Below are positions 44,430-55,904 of a stretch of DNA of 64,000 bases, in pieces. Origin of the DNA: Adiantum capillus-veneris (taxonomy: Eukaryota; Streptophyta; Polypodiopsida; Polypodiales; Pteridaceae); contig CM043966.1 in NCBI GenBank assembly GCA_014529385.2, positions 101,229,587 to 101,293,586 of the forward strand, written 5' to 3'. The notes below the pieces were generated by a model. It was not told the DNA's origin. It saw only the letters and a program-made list of their open reading frames with translations, and did no database searches. Position numbers and translations under genes: made by a program. The number at the start of each line of letters is the position of its first letter. Position 1 is the stretch's first letter.

Positions 44430-46952
44430 TGAGGCGGTCCAGGGTGGGCAACAAGAAGGAGGCCTCTAAACACCTTTCAAGGTTCCCGTGCTACTCAATT
44501 GGGGCTGGGGCAATCACAATCAAAGACAACAACAACCCACATCCAAAAAGCAAGCAAGAAAGGGGCACCACCTAGTTGTAGATGCGAACTAGGACGCACG
44601 TGGTATCTCCTTGTACTCAAACACACAAAGACAGGGGAATGCAAGATAGCCACACACACAAAACACAAATATCCACCACAGTAGAGTGAGGTAAATATCA
44701 CAAATCAACTTGAGCAACTCAGTCTTAGCCTTAAAGACTAGATGCACACAAAGCTTGGTGAGAAACAGAGAGACAACACAGAACTTGATCTTGTTGCCAA
44801 TACACAAATTATCTTAGGGTCACGGGAGCCCTCTCACCGAGCACCCTCTTACAATTGAATTTTTAGGTAAACAACTCAACAAGCCCTCAAACCGCCAAGC
44901 ATGAAATGGCACAACATACTTCAAGGAAAATATACCTTCAACCAACTGATGAGCCAACTTATCTAGTCAATTTGGAGAGAGGAGTCGTATTGTTACATAC
45001 AATTACACCCAGAAATATAATTCTTATTTATGCCCAAGATTAGGCTACAAGTGTGATGAAGAGTATGGAATCACTCCACTCCTCTAGAGGCCATAACGAA
45101 CTTCAAGCTTCTCCATGCACCTATGTGTAGTGCTAGAATAGAGAACTCACAATGCACACACTCTACACAACTAGGCTTGAAGAGTGGTGTATTAGGTGTG
45201 GAGAATTGTGTGGTGTAGTGTGATCATGTGATGATTTACAAGGGAGAGAAGGGATCTATTTATAGGTTTTAGAAGCCGTGATTAGAATTAGACCTAATCA
45301 AGTTTATTTGAAGAAATCAAAGATTATGCATATTTCTATTTTTTAAATGAAGGTGGGTCTCTCTTATCCTTTGAGTCACATGGATGTGGGATCAAAGGAA
45401 GAGAATTATTGAGGATGAGGATTGGGTGAATAATTTGGGAGTGCCTACTCTAATAGATAGTGGAGGGTGTATTTTTACAATAAGGTTAGTGGTTAGTGGT
45501 TAGTAATAATCACTACAAGCTATTTAGAAGATCATTCACCAAATGGTGAGATATATGATGAGAAAAGTTAGAGAAGGGATAAGCTTGTAAAGAGAGGTTG
45601 AAGCTTTGGAGAAGTTGACATTCACCTCTTTACAGCACTGATAGAAGAAACGGTCATCATGGCGAAGTTGTGCGTGTCGATAAAGCTATGTTATCTTGAA
45701 ACCTTGGATAATTCATGATAAAAGTCTTCATTTGCAGAGGTTAACCTTGGATTTTTGTTGTTTTTTTGGAGTTCTTTAGAAAGCTAAAGAGGATATAATA
45801 TGGACATATATGTAGAGAGAAAGGGGAGCGCATAGGGGTGTAGAAATGGAGGATTAGGGCTATGGAGGTGTGAGAGAAGTGGAAATGGTGAAGAGGGTGA
45901 AATAGAACATGGGAGTTGCAGTAAGAGTGAGTAGGTGTGTGGAAGGGTAAGAGAAAATAGGAAGATTTTTTGATGTATGAGGTGGCACTTTTGAAGTTGG
46001 CCATAAATTTTCTGTAAAATCTCCCTTGACTTCAAATTTTTTGAAAAACTTATAAAAATCACTTCAATTCACGAGCTACATTTTCTCTTTTGGACACATC
46101 CTTAGATTCAGATCAAAAGAAGTTGCCAAAATTCGAGCAAAAAGCTGTCCCCGCAACACCTAATAAGGCTTGAAGTGGGTCACTATTTGATTCTTTTTCC
46201 TTTGTAGTCTTCCAAGTGAGCCCCCCATACATCAACCATGACCTAATATTGCCAAGGAGCTTTCACACATGTATGGTATAGGATAAGTATCAAATATAAC
46301 ATATACTTGTGGGATAAAAAGATAGGCTAGCTAGTCATGAAAAATGGACACATGGGATGCATGGTGGCAAAATATATAAAATAAAAGGAGGAAAATCATA
46401 AGGGAAGGGACCCTCAATTATTCTCTACTTTGAGTGATTTATGGAATTTATTTGAAGATGAAACCTATGTACTTGTGAATATTTATATGGGAGGGATGGA
46501 AAAAAATATGACGGAGCCGATAAGGTTATTGGTGAATTTTTAGAGTGAAGTCACATAAGGGTTTTTCAAGGCTTGTTTGAGTAGACCTTAAGGGATAGAA
46601 TGATAGTAGATTATGTTTAAGGAATGACATGCAATATAAGCTAGCATACTTAGGCCTGATAACGCACACCTAGGAGTATATATTTATATAAATACAAAAA
46701 ATATGAAAAAATCCCTTTATACTTAGGTCCTTTATTCGATAGAAAATATTTACATGTTAAGAGGACCGTTATATTATAATTTTTTTTGTTGTCTCCTAAC
46801 CCAATGATTTGATAAAAAAGATGTGATAGAAACCCTAAACGCACGCACACTATTGAAATGAGAAAGTGAGCCTAATCATTGTGCTCCGGTGTTTTTGTGG
46901 GGGTGAAGTGGCTTCTTGAAATATTTTATGAGAGCCAAAAAAACGGCTATCA
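44430..46952 (-). repeat. 3' LTR of element D
   Basis: 2523 bp, starting TGATAGCC on the minus strand at 46952. TATA motif CCTATAAATAG at 45266-45256, U5 hairpin at 44571-44593. Compared with the 5' LTR it lacks about 37 bp near 45920 (present at about 53513-53549). Confidence 0.93.
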
Positions 46953-46968
46953 TTTAGACCTCCCCTAG
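46953..46968 (-). promoter_or_regulatory. Polypurine tract of element D
   Basis: CTAGGGGAGGTCTAAA on the minus strand immediately before the 3' LTR start. Confidence 0.8.
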
Positions 46969-47022
46969 ATGATGGTACATTCATGTACCATCAAAAGGCA
47001 TATCTTCCAATGAGAGTGTTTT

Positions 47023-50000
47023 TCAATCCTTTGTGATATTTGGTGCCTTAATCGAATCTTCATCTTGTAGTACCAAGCCCGAAGACTTACACGGTATTGT
47101 AATTGTTGGATGCTCTTGTAGATCCACTGGTAGAACTCGACTCAAGTAAGGCTTTAATCGATACCCATTCACATTCTTAGGGTGCTCCTTGCCATCCAAA
47201 TCCATGAGTTGATAGTAGCGTGAATAGTATTCCTTGTTCACATGTAGGGACCCTGCCATCTAGTATTGAGCTTCACATCAAAGCAATTGTCAAGGCGATT
47301 ATCATACCTTAGCACCAAATCTCCTTCCTTGATCCCTTTGTCTTTCACCTTTTTGTCGAGGTTGTCCTTTATTCATGTAGCCTTTCTTTTATAGCACTCA
47401 TAAGCTGCCTCCTGTTTCCATTCTATTTTTGCAAGGGCGAGAAGGAGGTCTTTCTATTCTGCTTCTTCGCCTTGTGATACCTTTCCATGAAGTCGAATCG
47501 TGGGAATGTTGAGCTCGATGGGTTGCAAAGCTTCTTGACCATAGACTATGTGGAAGGGTGTGAACTTTGTCGCTTTCTTGTAGGTAGTCCGATCGGCCCA
47601 CAATGCTTCATCCAAGAAGTCATCCCATAGCTTTGTCTTGTTCTTTACCATCTTCCGGATGATTCCTGCAGTGATGCCATTAGCCTTCTCTACCAAACCA
47701 TTTGACTGAGGATAGTAGGGTGTGCTATGCCGATGTAGAATGTGAAGCTCATCACAAACTTCTGTGAGCAACCCCTTCCTAAATCCTGAACCATTATCAA
47801 AAACAATCTCCAAAGGTGTGCCAAATCTACAACAAATGTGAGTGTACACAAAGTTTCTAACTGTCCTCTTATTTACTCTTGCCACGCTTTGAGATTCTAC
47901 CCACCTAGTCATGTAGTCTATGGCCACCAAGATATACAATTTTCCATTTTTAGTCCTACGCAATGGACCCATAGCATCAATGCCCCATTTTTCAAACGGA
48001 CCATTTGCAAGGACTAAATGACGTGGACCATGTAACAGATGTTTGTTTCCATTAATCTGACAATTGTGGCAGCTTTTACACGATTGTTGAACATCAATGT
48101 GCAATCTTGGCCAAACATACCTAGCAAGCAAAATATTTTTTGCAAGTGAGTTCTTGTGCAAAATGACCACCACACGTTTCCTCATGCAAACCTTCAAGAA
48201 TGACTGGAATCTCCTTGGTTGTCGGTATTCTCCTATAAACTTGATCTTTTCCCCTTTGGTAGAGGACAACTTTGGTAGAGGAAACCTTCCAAAAACAAAT
48301 ACAAACTTGATCTTTTCCCCTTTGATAGAGGACACCTTCCAAAAACAAATACAAACTCGCCTTCTTAATGCGCCTCCGCTTTTGAGCCTTTGTGAAGCCC
48401 TCTGGAAACATGCCCTCTAAAATGTAGCTCACAATGGGAGCCAATGACTCCATCCCTTGGTTGCTTAATCACTATTGTTGCCATGATGACTTGTACTTCA
48501 CCCTCAACACATGCAACTGCGTTTTGGGCAAGCAAATCAGCATCTTCATTTTGTTTCCTAGGAATATGATACAATTGTACTTCTTCAAATTGATTGAAGA
48601 GTTTATGGATGGCATGAACCTTTTGCCTTAGCCTTTCATTCTTACAAGCCCAAATACCTAGAATTTTCTTCACAATGAGAAGTGCATCCCCTTTTACCAT
48701 GAGACATCGTATCTTTTGATCAACACACATCTGCAAACCATGGATTAGTATGTCATACTCTGCTTCATTGTTGCTCGTGGAACTGGGAAAATTCACATGC
48801 TCTTTCATAACAACCTCACCATTTGAATCAAGCAACACAAGCCCTCCCCCTGCTTTTCTTGTAGCCTTCTTAAATGCTCCATCAAAGAAGAAGGTGAAGT
48901 TAGGTAAATGCATTGGTGGTGGTAAGGGTAGGGTTTGCACTTCAGGCACCTTGTCCCTTTCATGCACTCTATAGGTGAGAATCCCTGCTATTGTGCACGT
49001 ACATTATCTTCTACTCTGAAAGAGTATTGGAACTCTTGAAATTCCATGATCCATTTTGAAATCCTGGGACTTAGTGTCATCTGAGATGACACCCAAGGAA
49101 ACAAGTTTTCAGCAGTGACAAAGAAAAGATTATGATAAAGGGTTTTGGTAGGAGGTAGGATCTAAACCTTCTCACTGTAAAGACAAGATAAAGCATCATA
49201 GATTATGCTTCTGCGTAATCCTTTTCAAGTGCATTCATGACCCGGCTAGCAAAGTAGACAGGCCGCATCCTAGTGCTATGAGGATCTTGTTGCAACAATA
49301 CCGCACCCAATGTCTCCTTACCCACACTTGAGCTAACAAAGAATGTAAACTCCCAACGTGGAGGCATGAGCGTCGGTAGTTCCGCCAAAATTATTTTTAT
49401 ACAAGAAAAGTACTCTTCAAGCTCATCAAACCATGAAAACTCTACATGTTGTGTCAACTTTTGGAGGGGTGAAGTAACTACAATGCCAAGTGAATGAAGC
49501 GTGACATGTACTTCACCTTTTGGATAAATGAAATTAGCTCCTTAAGACTCTTTGGTGATGGTAGCTCAATGAGAGCTTGTGCCTTTGCTGGATCTACCTT
49601 CATGCCTTTGGAAGAAACCTTGTGACCAAGCAAGATCACTTCATCCTCACCTATGTGGCACTTGTCGAGATTGAGTTGACCTCCCATATCATATACCTTC
49701 TTCTACCTTCTATAATGCAATGATTTAGAGCTATAGATGCAAAAATCATCTATGAATACTCTAATAGAGTTCCCAAAGAATGCTTGAAACACCATGTTCA
49801 TGAATCATTGAAATGTTGCTGGAGCATTTGTCAAACCAAACGGCATGACTCTAAAAGCAAAACAACCCCAAGGAGTGATGAAGGATGTTTTTAATTGATC
49901 CTCCAGTGCAATACCTATTTGAAAGTAACCAGAGTAGCCATCACATACCGTGTACTTTTCTTTACCTGCTACCTCATTAAGAATCTCATCCTAAAATGGG

Positions 50001-50684
50001 AGGGGAAAGTGATCCCTTTTTGTTGCCTCATTGAGTGGACGATAATCGACACATACCCTCCACTTGCCATTCTTTTCAGGAGTGACCATAACTCAAGAGA
50101 CCCACTCAGAATTCTCTACGGAGTAGATGAACCCTGCTGCTATAAGCTTCCTCACCTCTTTGAGTAGTGCTTTCTCTTTGATGACTCCTAATCTTTGTAG
50201 CTTTTGTGCTTTAGGGTTTGGCCTTTGGCTTTAGCTTGATGTTGTGTTGAATGGAATCTACTCCACGTACATCTGTGTAATCTTTAGTTAAAAGCCTAGG
50301 AAACTGTCTTAGCACACTTTTGAATTCCTCTCTTTCCTCCCAAGTAAGAGTCTTTGACAACATACAATCTAGCATTTCTTCATCATGGAAACTTTGGTTC
50401 TCCTGGGGGCCTACCTCTTCTAAACCTTGGCAAGATGTCTCTTCGTTATTTGGCCAAAAACTTACACCCATGACTTCAATAGATGACTCCTCCTCCGTAG
50501 TGCTACCACTGATTTCTTCTTCCGAGGTGTCATCGGTCCAATCATCCCCACTTTCGCTTTGAGAAGATTCCTCCTGGAGCTCCTTTTGACGTTGCTCCTT
50601 CATGTCAAAGACAACCTTCTTGTGATTGTCATTCCTACAAATCAACTTTCCACTTTCCCAATCCTGCAAAGATCGCATTCTCAT
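47023..50684 (-). pseudogene. Element D pol (linker, RT, RNase H, archaeal RNase H, integrase)
   Basis: The acidic post-protease linker and RT start are open at 50684-50211. RT continues in broken frames to about 49690, then GGQLNLDKCHIGEDEVILLG at 49687-49620 and RNase H at 49457-49203. Archaeal RNase H (FFDGAFKKAT, NNEAEYDIL, VKGDAL, NEDADL) is intact within 48967-48480. The integrase frame 48335-47454 keeps D, D and E (WGIDAMGP, FDNGSGF, NGLVEKAN), but its HHCC finger is disrupted by a local duplication at 48239-48354. The C-terminal module (YYQLMDLDGKEH) ends at 47023. There are at least seven frame breaks. Confidence 0.9.
48239..48354. repeat. Direct duplication inside element D integrase
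   Basis: ACTTGATCTTTTCCCCTTTG starts at 48239 and again at 48305. Both units end CTTCCAAAAACAAATACAA; the first carries an additional ~16 bp. It duplicates the segment just before the zinc finger and shifts the frame. Confidence 0.85.
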
Positions 50685-50694
50685 TAGCCATGGT

Positions 50695-51440
50695 CTATCC
50701 AGAATAAATGGATAGCCATTCCCCTTGTAGACATAACATAGAAATCAACAGCCTTCTTAATTCCGAAACATCCACAAAAAGATTCTTACAAACTCCCAAA
50801 CACCTAGCCTTGCTATTATTTGCCCATTTTACTTTGATTTTAGTTGTCTCATGAATGTGCATGCCTAGTCTCCGCATAAGGTCCTCTGTCATGATGAAAA
50901 TTTGTGCGCCCCCATCCACTAGACCCTTTTTCTCAACAACCCTAGTTTCAGCTACATCAAAGGTAGCAGGTGCACCCACCTCAACTTTTACCTTAAGGTC
51001 AGGAAAGAGTCTGGCTATGAACCCCTCCTTCTTTACAAATTCAGCACCATCACCAGGGTTAGCAACATTTCGTATCCATAGAACCCAAAGACGTAGAAAC
51101 TCTTTCTTGTACAAGTAGTAGTCATCCAAGTCTTTTTGCTTATGAGAAACAATGTCTTGCCATAATTTTTGAGTGTTTTGGGGATCAAAGAAGTATTTCT
51201 TGAAACGATTCAAAACTTATGTGTAATTCCTATTAACTTCCTCAGGAAAAGAGTCCTAGCATCTTTCCTAAGGACTACCTCAAACATTTCTACACGTTCT
51301 TGATCAGTTACTATCCTCTTAATACGGCAAGACATTTTGAAATTTTCTAAGAATAATTTTGCATCCTCCCCAGGGTCTCCAAAGAACAAGGGGTAGCGAC
51401 TCATTTGCCTAGTTGTATCCATGTTGTTGGTTTTACTCAA
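50695..51440 (-). pseudogene. Element D gag fused to protease by deletion
   Basis: Gag starts MSKTNNMDTTRQMSRYPLFF near 51440 and matches A gag, with a small deletion/frameshift near 51255. In the frame 51213-50695, gag residues ending AETRVVEK are followed directly by protease KGLVDGGAQIFIMTEDLM. In element A these points are about 0.9 kb apart, so the gag C-terminus, the zinc knuckle and the linker are missing. The protease frame is lost after NLFVDVSE. Confidence 0.9.
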
Positions 51441-51485
51441 AAATTTCTTTTTATTTTTTTATTTTTTGTTTTGCAAAATCAAATT

Positions 51486-51698
51486 TCAAAGTAGAATGAA
51501 AATGTAAAAATCAAAGCTTAGATCGTAGAGAATGAATGGCAAAATGAACGGATTGACTGAGGCATTGATAGTCGCTACTTGCCTAGGTTCAAACATACAA
51601 TGGAAAACACGTTGAAATTGTAACTTTGTGCCAACTATTACACGCACGTCTTGTCTAGCCAAAGGGATGAATGTACGATACAAGTCCTCTTGATTCAT
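51486..51698 (-). CDS. Element D pre-gag micro-ORF, type 1
   Basis: 70 codons, MNQEDLYRTFIPLARQ through GTKLQFQRVFHCMFEP and NASVNPFILPFILYDLSFDF to IFILL and a stop. It is a close relative of A 20701-20489. In D it follows the type 2 copy, whereas in A it precedes it. It is open although D gag and pol are wrecked. Confidence 0.6.
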   Translation of the reverse strand: MNQEDLYRTFIPLARQDVRVIVGTKLQFQRVFHCMFEPRQVATINASVNPFILPFILYDLSFDFYIFILL

Positions 51699-51706
51699 TA
51701 ACCTAG

Positions 51707-51943
51707 CTAAAACAAGATAAAAACATGCACATCAAAAGAGACATCATAGTCTACAAGTGGGAGTATAATAGGATTTGGGGATTGTAGAGTATCTCTTAAT
51801 GCTTCAGCACCAAAGAGGAATACAATACGTTGTTGAAAAAATATTTTCCTATCAATGCGAACAATTATCCTAATCCCTTGCACCAAATGAAACTAATGAA
51901 ATTGAATTGCATGAGCAGAATTAGGAGGTGATGGATTGTTCAT
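51707..51943 (-). pseudogene. Element D pre-gag micro-ORF, type 2
   Basis: 79 codons with one stop near codon 17. After it: VQGIRIIVRIDRKIFFQQRI, VFLFGAEALRDTLQSPNPII and YDVSFDVHVFILF before the final stop. It aligns with A 20467-20249 and C 34622-34834. Confidence 0.55.
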
Positions 51944-51998
51944 GTAAAAACAACTAGTTTTTGAAGACTTACCTTGTGTATGATAACACAACCACTCG

Positions 51999-52016
51999 TC
52001 CTTAGTGGAGACACCA
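51999..52016 (-). promoter_or_regulatory. Primer-binding site of element D
   Basis: TGGTGTCTCCACTAAGGA on the minus strand, four bases from the LTR end at 52021. Three differences from the element A site. Confidence 0.65.
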
Positions 52017-52020
52017 AAAT

Positions 52021-54573
52021 TGAGGAGGTCCGGGGCAGGCGGTAAGAAGAGCGGCCTCTAAACACCCTTCAAGGATCCCGTGCTACTCAATTGGGGCTGG
52101 GGCAAGCACAATCAAAGACAACAACAACCCACATCCAAAAAGCAAACAAGAAAGGGGCACCACCTAGTTGTAGATGCGAACTAGGACGCACGTGATATCT
52201 CCTTGTACTCAAACACACAAAGACAGGGGAATGCAAGATAGCCACACACACAAAACACAAATATCCACCACAGTAGAGTGAGGTAAATATCACAAATCAA
52301 CTTGAGCAACTCAGTCTTAGCCTTAAAGACTAGATGCACACAAAGCTTGGTGAGAAATAGAGAGGAAACACAAAACTTGCTCTTGTTGCCAATACAAAAA
52401 TTGTCTTAGGGTCACGGGAGCCCTCTCACCGAGCACCCTCTTACAATTGAATTTTTAGGTAAACAACTCAACAAGCCTCAAACCGCCAAGCATGAAATGG
52501 CACAACATACTTCAAGGAAAATATACCTTAAACCAACCGATGAGCCAACTTATCTAGTCAATTTGGAGAGAGGAGTCGTATTGTTACATACAATTACACC
52601 CAGAAATATAATTCTTATTTATGCCCAAGATTAGGCTACAAGTGTGATGAAGAGTATGTAATCACTCCACTCCTCTAGAGGCCATAACGAACTTCAAGCT
52701 TCTCCATGCACCTATGTGTAGTGTTAGAATAGAGCACTCACAATGCACACACTCTACACAACTAGGCTTGAAGAGTGGTGTATTAGGTATGGAGAATTGT
52801 GTGGTGTAGTGTGATCATGTGATGATTTACAAGGGAGAGAAGGGATCTATTTATAGGTTTTAGAATCCGTGATTAGGATTAGACCTAATCAAGTTTATTT
52901 GAAGAAATCAAAGATTATGCATATTTCTATTTTTTAAATGAAGGTGGGTCTCTCTTATCCTTTGAGTCACATGGATGTGGGATCAAAGGAAGAGAATTAT
53001 TGAGGATGAGGATTGGGTGAATAATTTGGGAGTGCCTACTCTAATAGATAGTGGAGGGTGTATTTTTACAATAAGGTTAGTGGTTAGTGGTTAGTAATAA
53101 TCACTACAAGCTATTTAGAAGATCATTCACCAAATGGTGAGATATATGATGAGAAAAGTTAGAGAAGGGATAAGCTTGTAAAGAGAGGTTGAAGCTTTGG
53201 AGAAGTTGACATTCACCTCTTTACAGCACTGATAGAAGAAACGGTCATCATGGCGAAGTTGTGCGTGTCGATAAAGCTATGTTATCTTGAAACCTTGGAT
53301 AATTCATGATAAAAGTCTTCATTTGCAGAGGTTAACCTTGGATTTTTGTTGTTTTTTTGGAGTTCTTTAGAAAGCTAAAGAGGATATAATATGGACATAT
53401 ATGTAGAGAGAAAGGGGAGCGCATAGGGGTGTAGAAATGGAGGATGAGGGCTATGGAGGTGTGAGAGAAGTGGAAATGGTGAAGAGGGTGAAATAGAACA
53501 TGGGAGTTGCAGTTTTGGGAGTGGGAAGGAGAGGGAGACGTGTGTAACAGTCAGTAGGTGTGTGGAAGGGTGAGAGAAAATAGGAAGCTTTTTTGATGTA
53601 TGAGGTGGTAGTTTTGAAGTCGGTGATAAATTTCATGTATAATCGCCTTCGACTTCAAAATTTGTATGAAAAATACTTCAGTTCACGAGCTATATTTTCT
53701 CTTTTGGACACATCCTTAGATTCATATCAAAACAAGGTGCCAAAATTTGAGTAAAAAGTTATCCCTGCAGCACCTAAAAAGGCTTGAAGTGGGCCACTAT
53801 TTAATTGTTTTTTCTTTGTAGTCTTCCAAGTGAGCCCCCATACATCAACCATGACCTAATATTTCCAGGGAGCATGCACACATGTATGGTATAGGATAAG
53901 TGTCAAATATAATATATACTTGTGGGATAAAAAGATAGGCTAGCTAGTCATGAAAAATGGACACATGGGATGCATGGTGGCAAAATATATAAAATAAAAG
54001 GAGGAAAATCATGAGGGAAGGGACCCTCAATTATTCTCTACTTTGAGTGATTTATGGAATTTACTTGAAGATGAAACCTATGTACTTGTGAATATTTATC
54101 TGGGAGGGATGGAAAAAAATATGACGGAGCCGATAAGGTTATTGGTGAACTTTTACGGTGAAGTCACATAAGGCTTTTTCAAACCTTGTGTGAGTAAAGA
54201 TTAAGGGATAGAATGATAGTAAAATATGTATAAGGAATGACACGCGATGGAAGTTAGCATACTTAGGCCTGATAACGCTCACCTAGGAATATATATTTAT
54301 ATAAATACAAAAAATTTGAAAAAACCGTTTTATACTTACGTCCTTTATTTGACAAAAAATATTTACATGTAAAGAGGACCATAATATTATACTTTTTTTT
54401 GTCTCCTATCCCAATTACTCGTTCAATGATTTGATAAACAAATGTGATAAAAACCCTAAACGCACGGACACTATTTACAATGAGAAAGTGAGCCTGATCA
54501 TTGTCCTAGGGTGTTTTTGTGGGGTGAAGTGGCTTCTTGAAATATTTTATGAGAGCCGAACAAATGGCTATCA
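52021..54573 (-). repeat. 5' LTR of element D
   Basis: 2553 bp, starting TGATAGCCATTTG on the minus strand at 54573. TATA motif at 52857-52847 and U5 hairpin at 52163-52185 (CCTAGTT/AACTAGG). The first ~60 bp at the PBS end are more diverged from the 3' LTR than the rest. Confidence 0.93.
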
Positions 54574-54598
54574 CTAGCTACGGCTAGACTAACGTCGT

Positions 54599-55893
54599 CT
54601 AATCAAACGTCTCATTGTGTCCAAGCGGCGTATCTGTCAAATTCTGCAAAGAAAACCAATAAGAGAGCTGTCTATAAGTATAAACATATAATTTACAAAA
54701 AAATACAAGAAGTAGAAAAAAGTAAACCCTAATACTAACCATACCACCGTGAGAACTCAGAATGTCCATCAGGGCGTTTAAGCCCTTCCTGCCTGCGTAC
54801 TCATGCTCGTACGGTGCGGGGTCACTTCCTGCCATTGACCACTATCAAAACATACAAAGAATCCATTATGTTAGAATTTAAAAACCCTTAAACCGTAAAC
54901 TATCAAACCTAAAGAGAAATTCAAAAACACTTACAAAATCGGCCTCAAATGATGCCCACCCGCCACTCCCCAAGTGGTGTGAGCTCCCTACCTCTACTCG
55001 CGCTTTGGTTGCCTCCTTTTGTTGCTTCCACTTGTCAAGATTCTCGCGTGCTGCTTTCTTCACATTCTTCCAATCTTCTTTGGCCAGCCAATCTGGTCTA
55101 TTCCACCCATTATTTATTGCTTTTTGCACTTTGGAACGCTTGTGCTTGCAGTATTTGCGCATTCAAACCTTCATCAGGTCTTCATTGAAGCGATCATCTC
55201 GTGTTGAAATGGGAAACTTGTCATGCAGCATGCTGTTGACTGTCTTTTAAATCACTTGGTACTTCACTCTAGGTGTTGAGTATATAGTTTCTAAACACCT
55301 GAGAGCAAAGACCGCGCATGCGTGAGATCACCTTGTTGCCTTCATCATGATGCCGTTGCTGAAGTCGACGGAGTAAGGCAAGCCCTCTCATTGGTGACAC
55401 GTGAACCTCGGTGTCCTGACAGGGGTCTCTAGGGGCGTGTGGATGGGGGTATAGATATAGGTGTCTCCGCTGGTGTTTGGGCCCCGAAGCGAGGAGTGTC
55501 GATTGGGATGACTCCCATAGGAGTAGGTAGTGTTGTGTAGCTAGGAACGGCCGTCAGCTACAAAAAACCTGGCATAGATGGCGATGCCGTGCCTGGTGTG
55601 GGGGCGGGTAAAGAAGGATAAGGTAAAGAGCCTCGTTGAACACGAGGCGGTGTCGAGGCATCGACGGGGGCACCCCCACAACAACCACCGTCGCCACCAT
55701 TAGAGCATCGGTTCCTAGATGAGTGTGAGGATCGTCTTGTCAACACCAAAGCTTCAAAGCGTGCTGAATTCTCCAAAATAGAGGGAGACGCTAAAGGAGT
55801 AGGAACACTTGACGGTGCTCTAGAGTGATGACAATCCTCGTACCAGTGCCTCTCCTGGGGTCACAAAGAAGGAAGAAACTCATCACCATCCAT
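54599..55893 (-). pseudogene. CACTA TNP1/Transposase_24-like gene, three or more exons
   Basis: The start MDGDEFLPSL at 55893 is followed by a stop, then a Pro/Ser-rich N-terminus (open 55776-55558). The conserved part KFPISTRDDRFNEDLMKV then (after a stop) MRKYCKHKRSKVQKAINNG, WKNVKKAARENLDKWKQQK is at 55230-54935. Two introns are clear: 54934-54842 (GTAAGTG...GATAG) and 54739-54644 (GTTAGT...TTTGCAG). Both join in phase, giving EADF|WSMAGSDPAPYEHEY and SSHGGM|NLTDTPLGHNETFD then stop. The Transposase_24 assignment rests on the basic WK/R-rich segment and the CACTA context; such proteins bind subterminal repeats. Stops near 55861 and 55163 make it a likely pseudogene. Confidence 0.6.
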
Positions 55894-55904
55894 ACCTGCA
55901 TTAA

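Larger units (their letters stand above)
44430..54573 (-). mobile_element. Ty3/gypsy Tat-like retrotransposon D
   Basis: Two complete LTRs (44430-46952 and 52021-54573), target duplication CTAG (44426-44429 and 54574-54577), inserted in the CACTA element. Order on the minus strand: 5' LTR, PBS, micro-ORF type 2, micro-ORF type 1, a gag-protease fusion produced by deletion, RT, RNase H, archaeal RNase H, integrase, PPT, 3' LTR. The F-box-like ORFs of A are missing. Coding sequence is heavily broken although long LTR stretches (about 45000-45900 versus 52590-53500) look almost identical. Confidence 0.92.
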
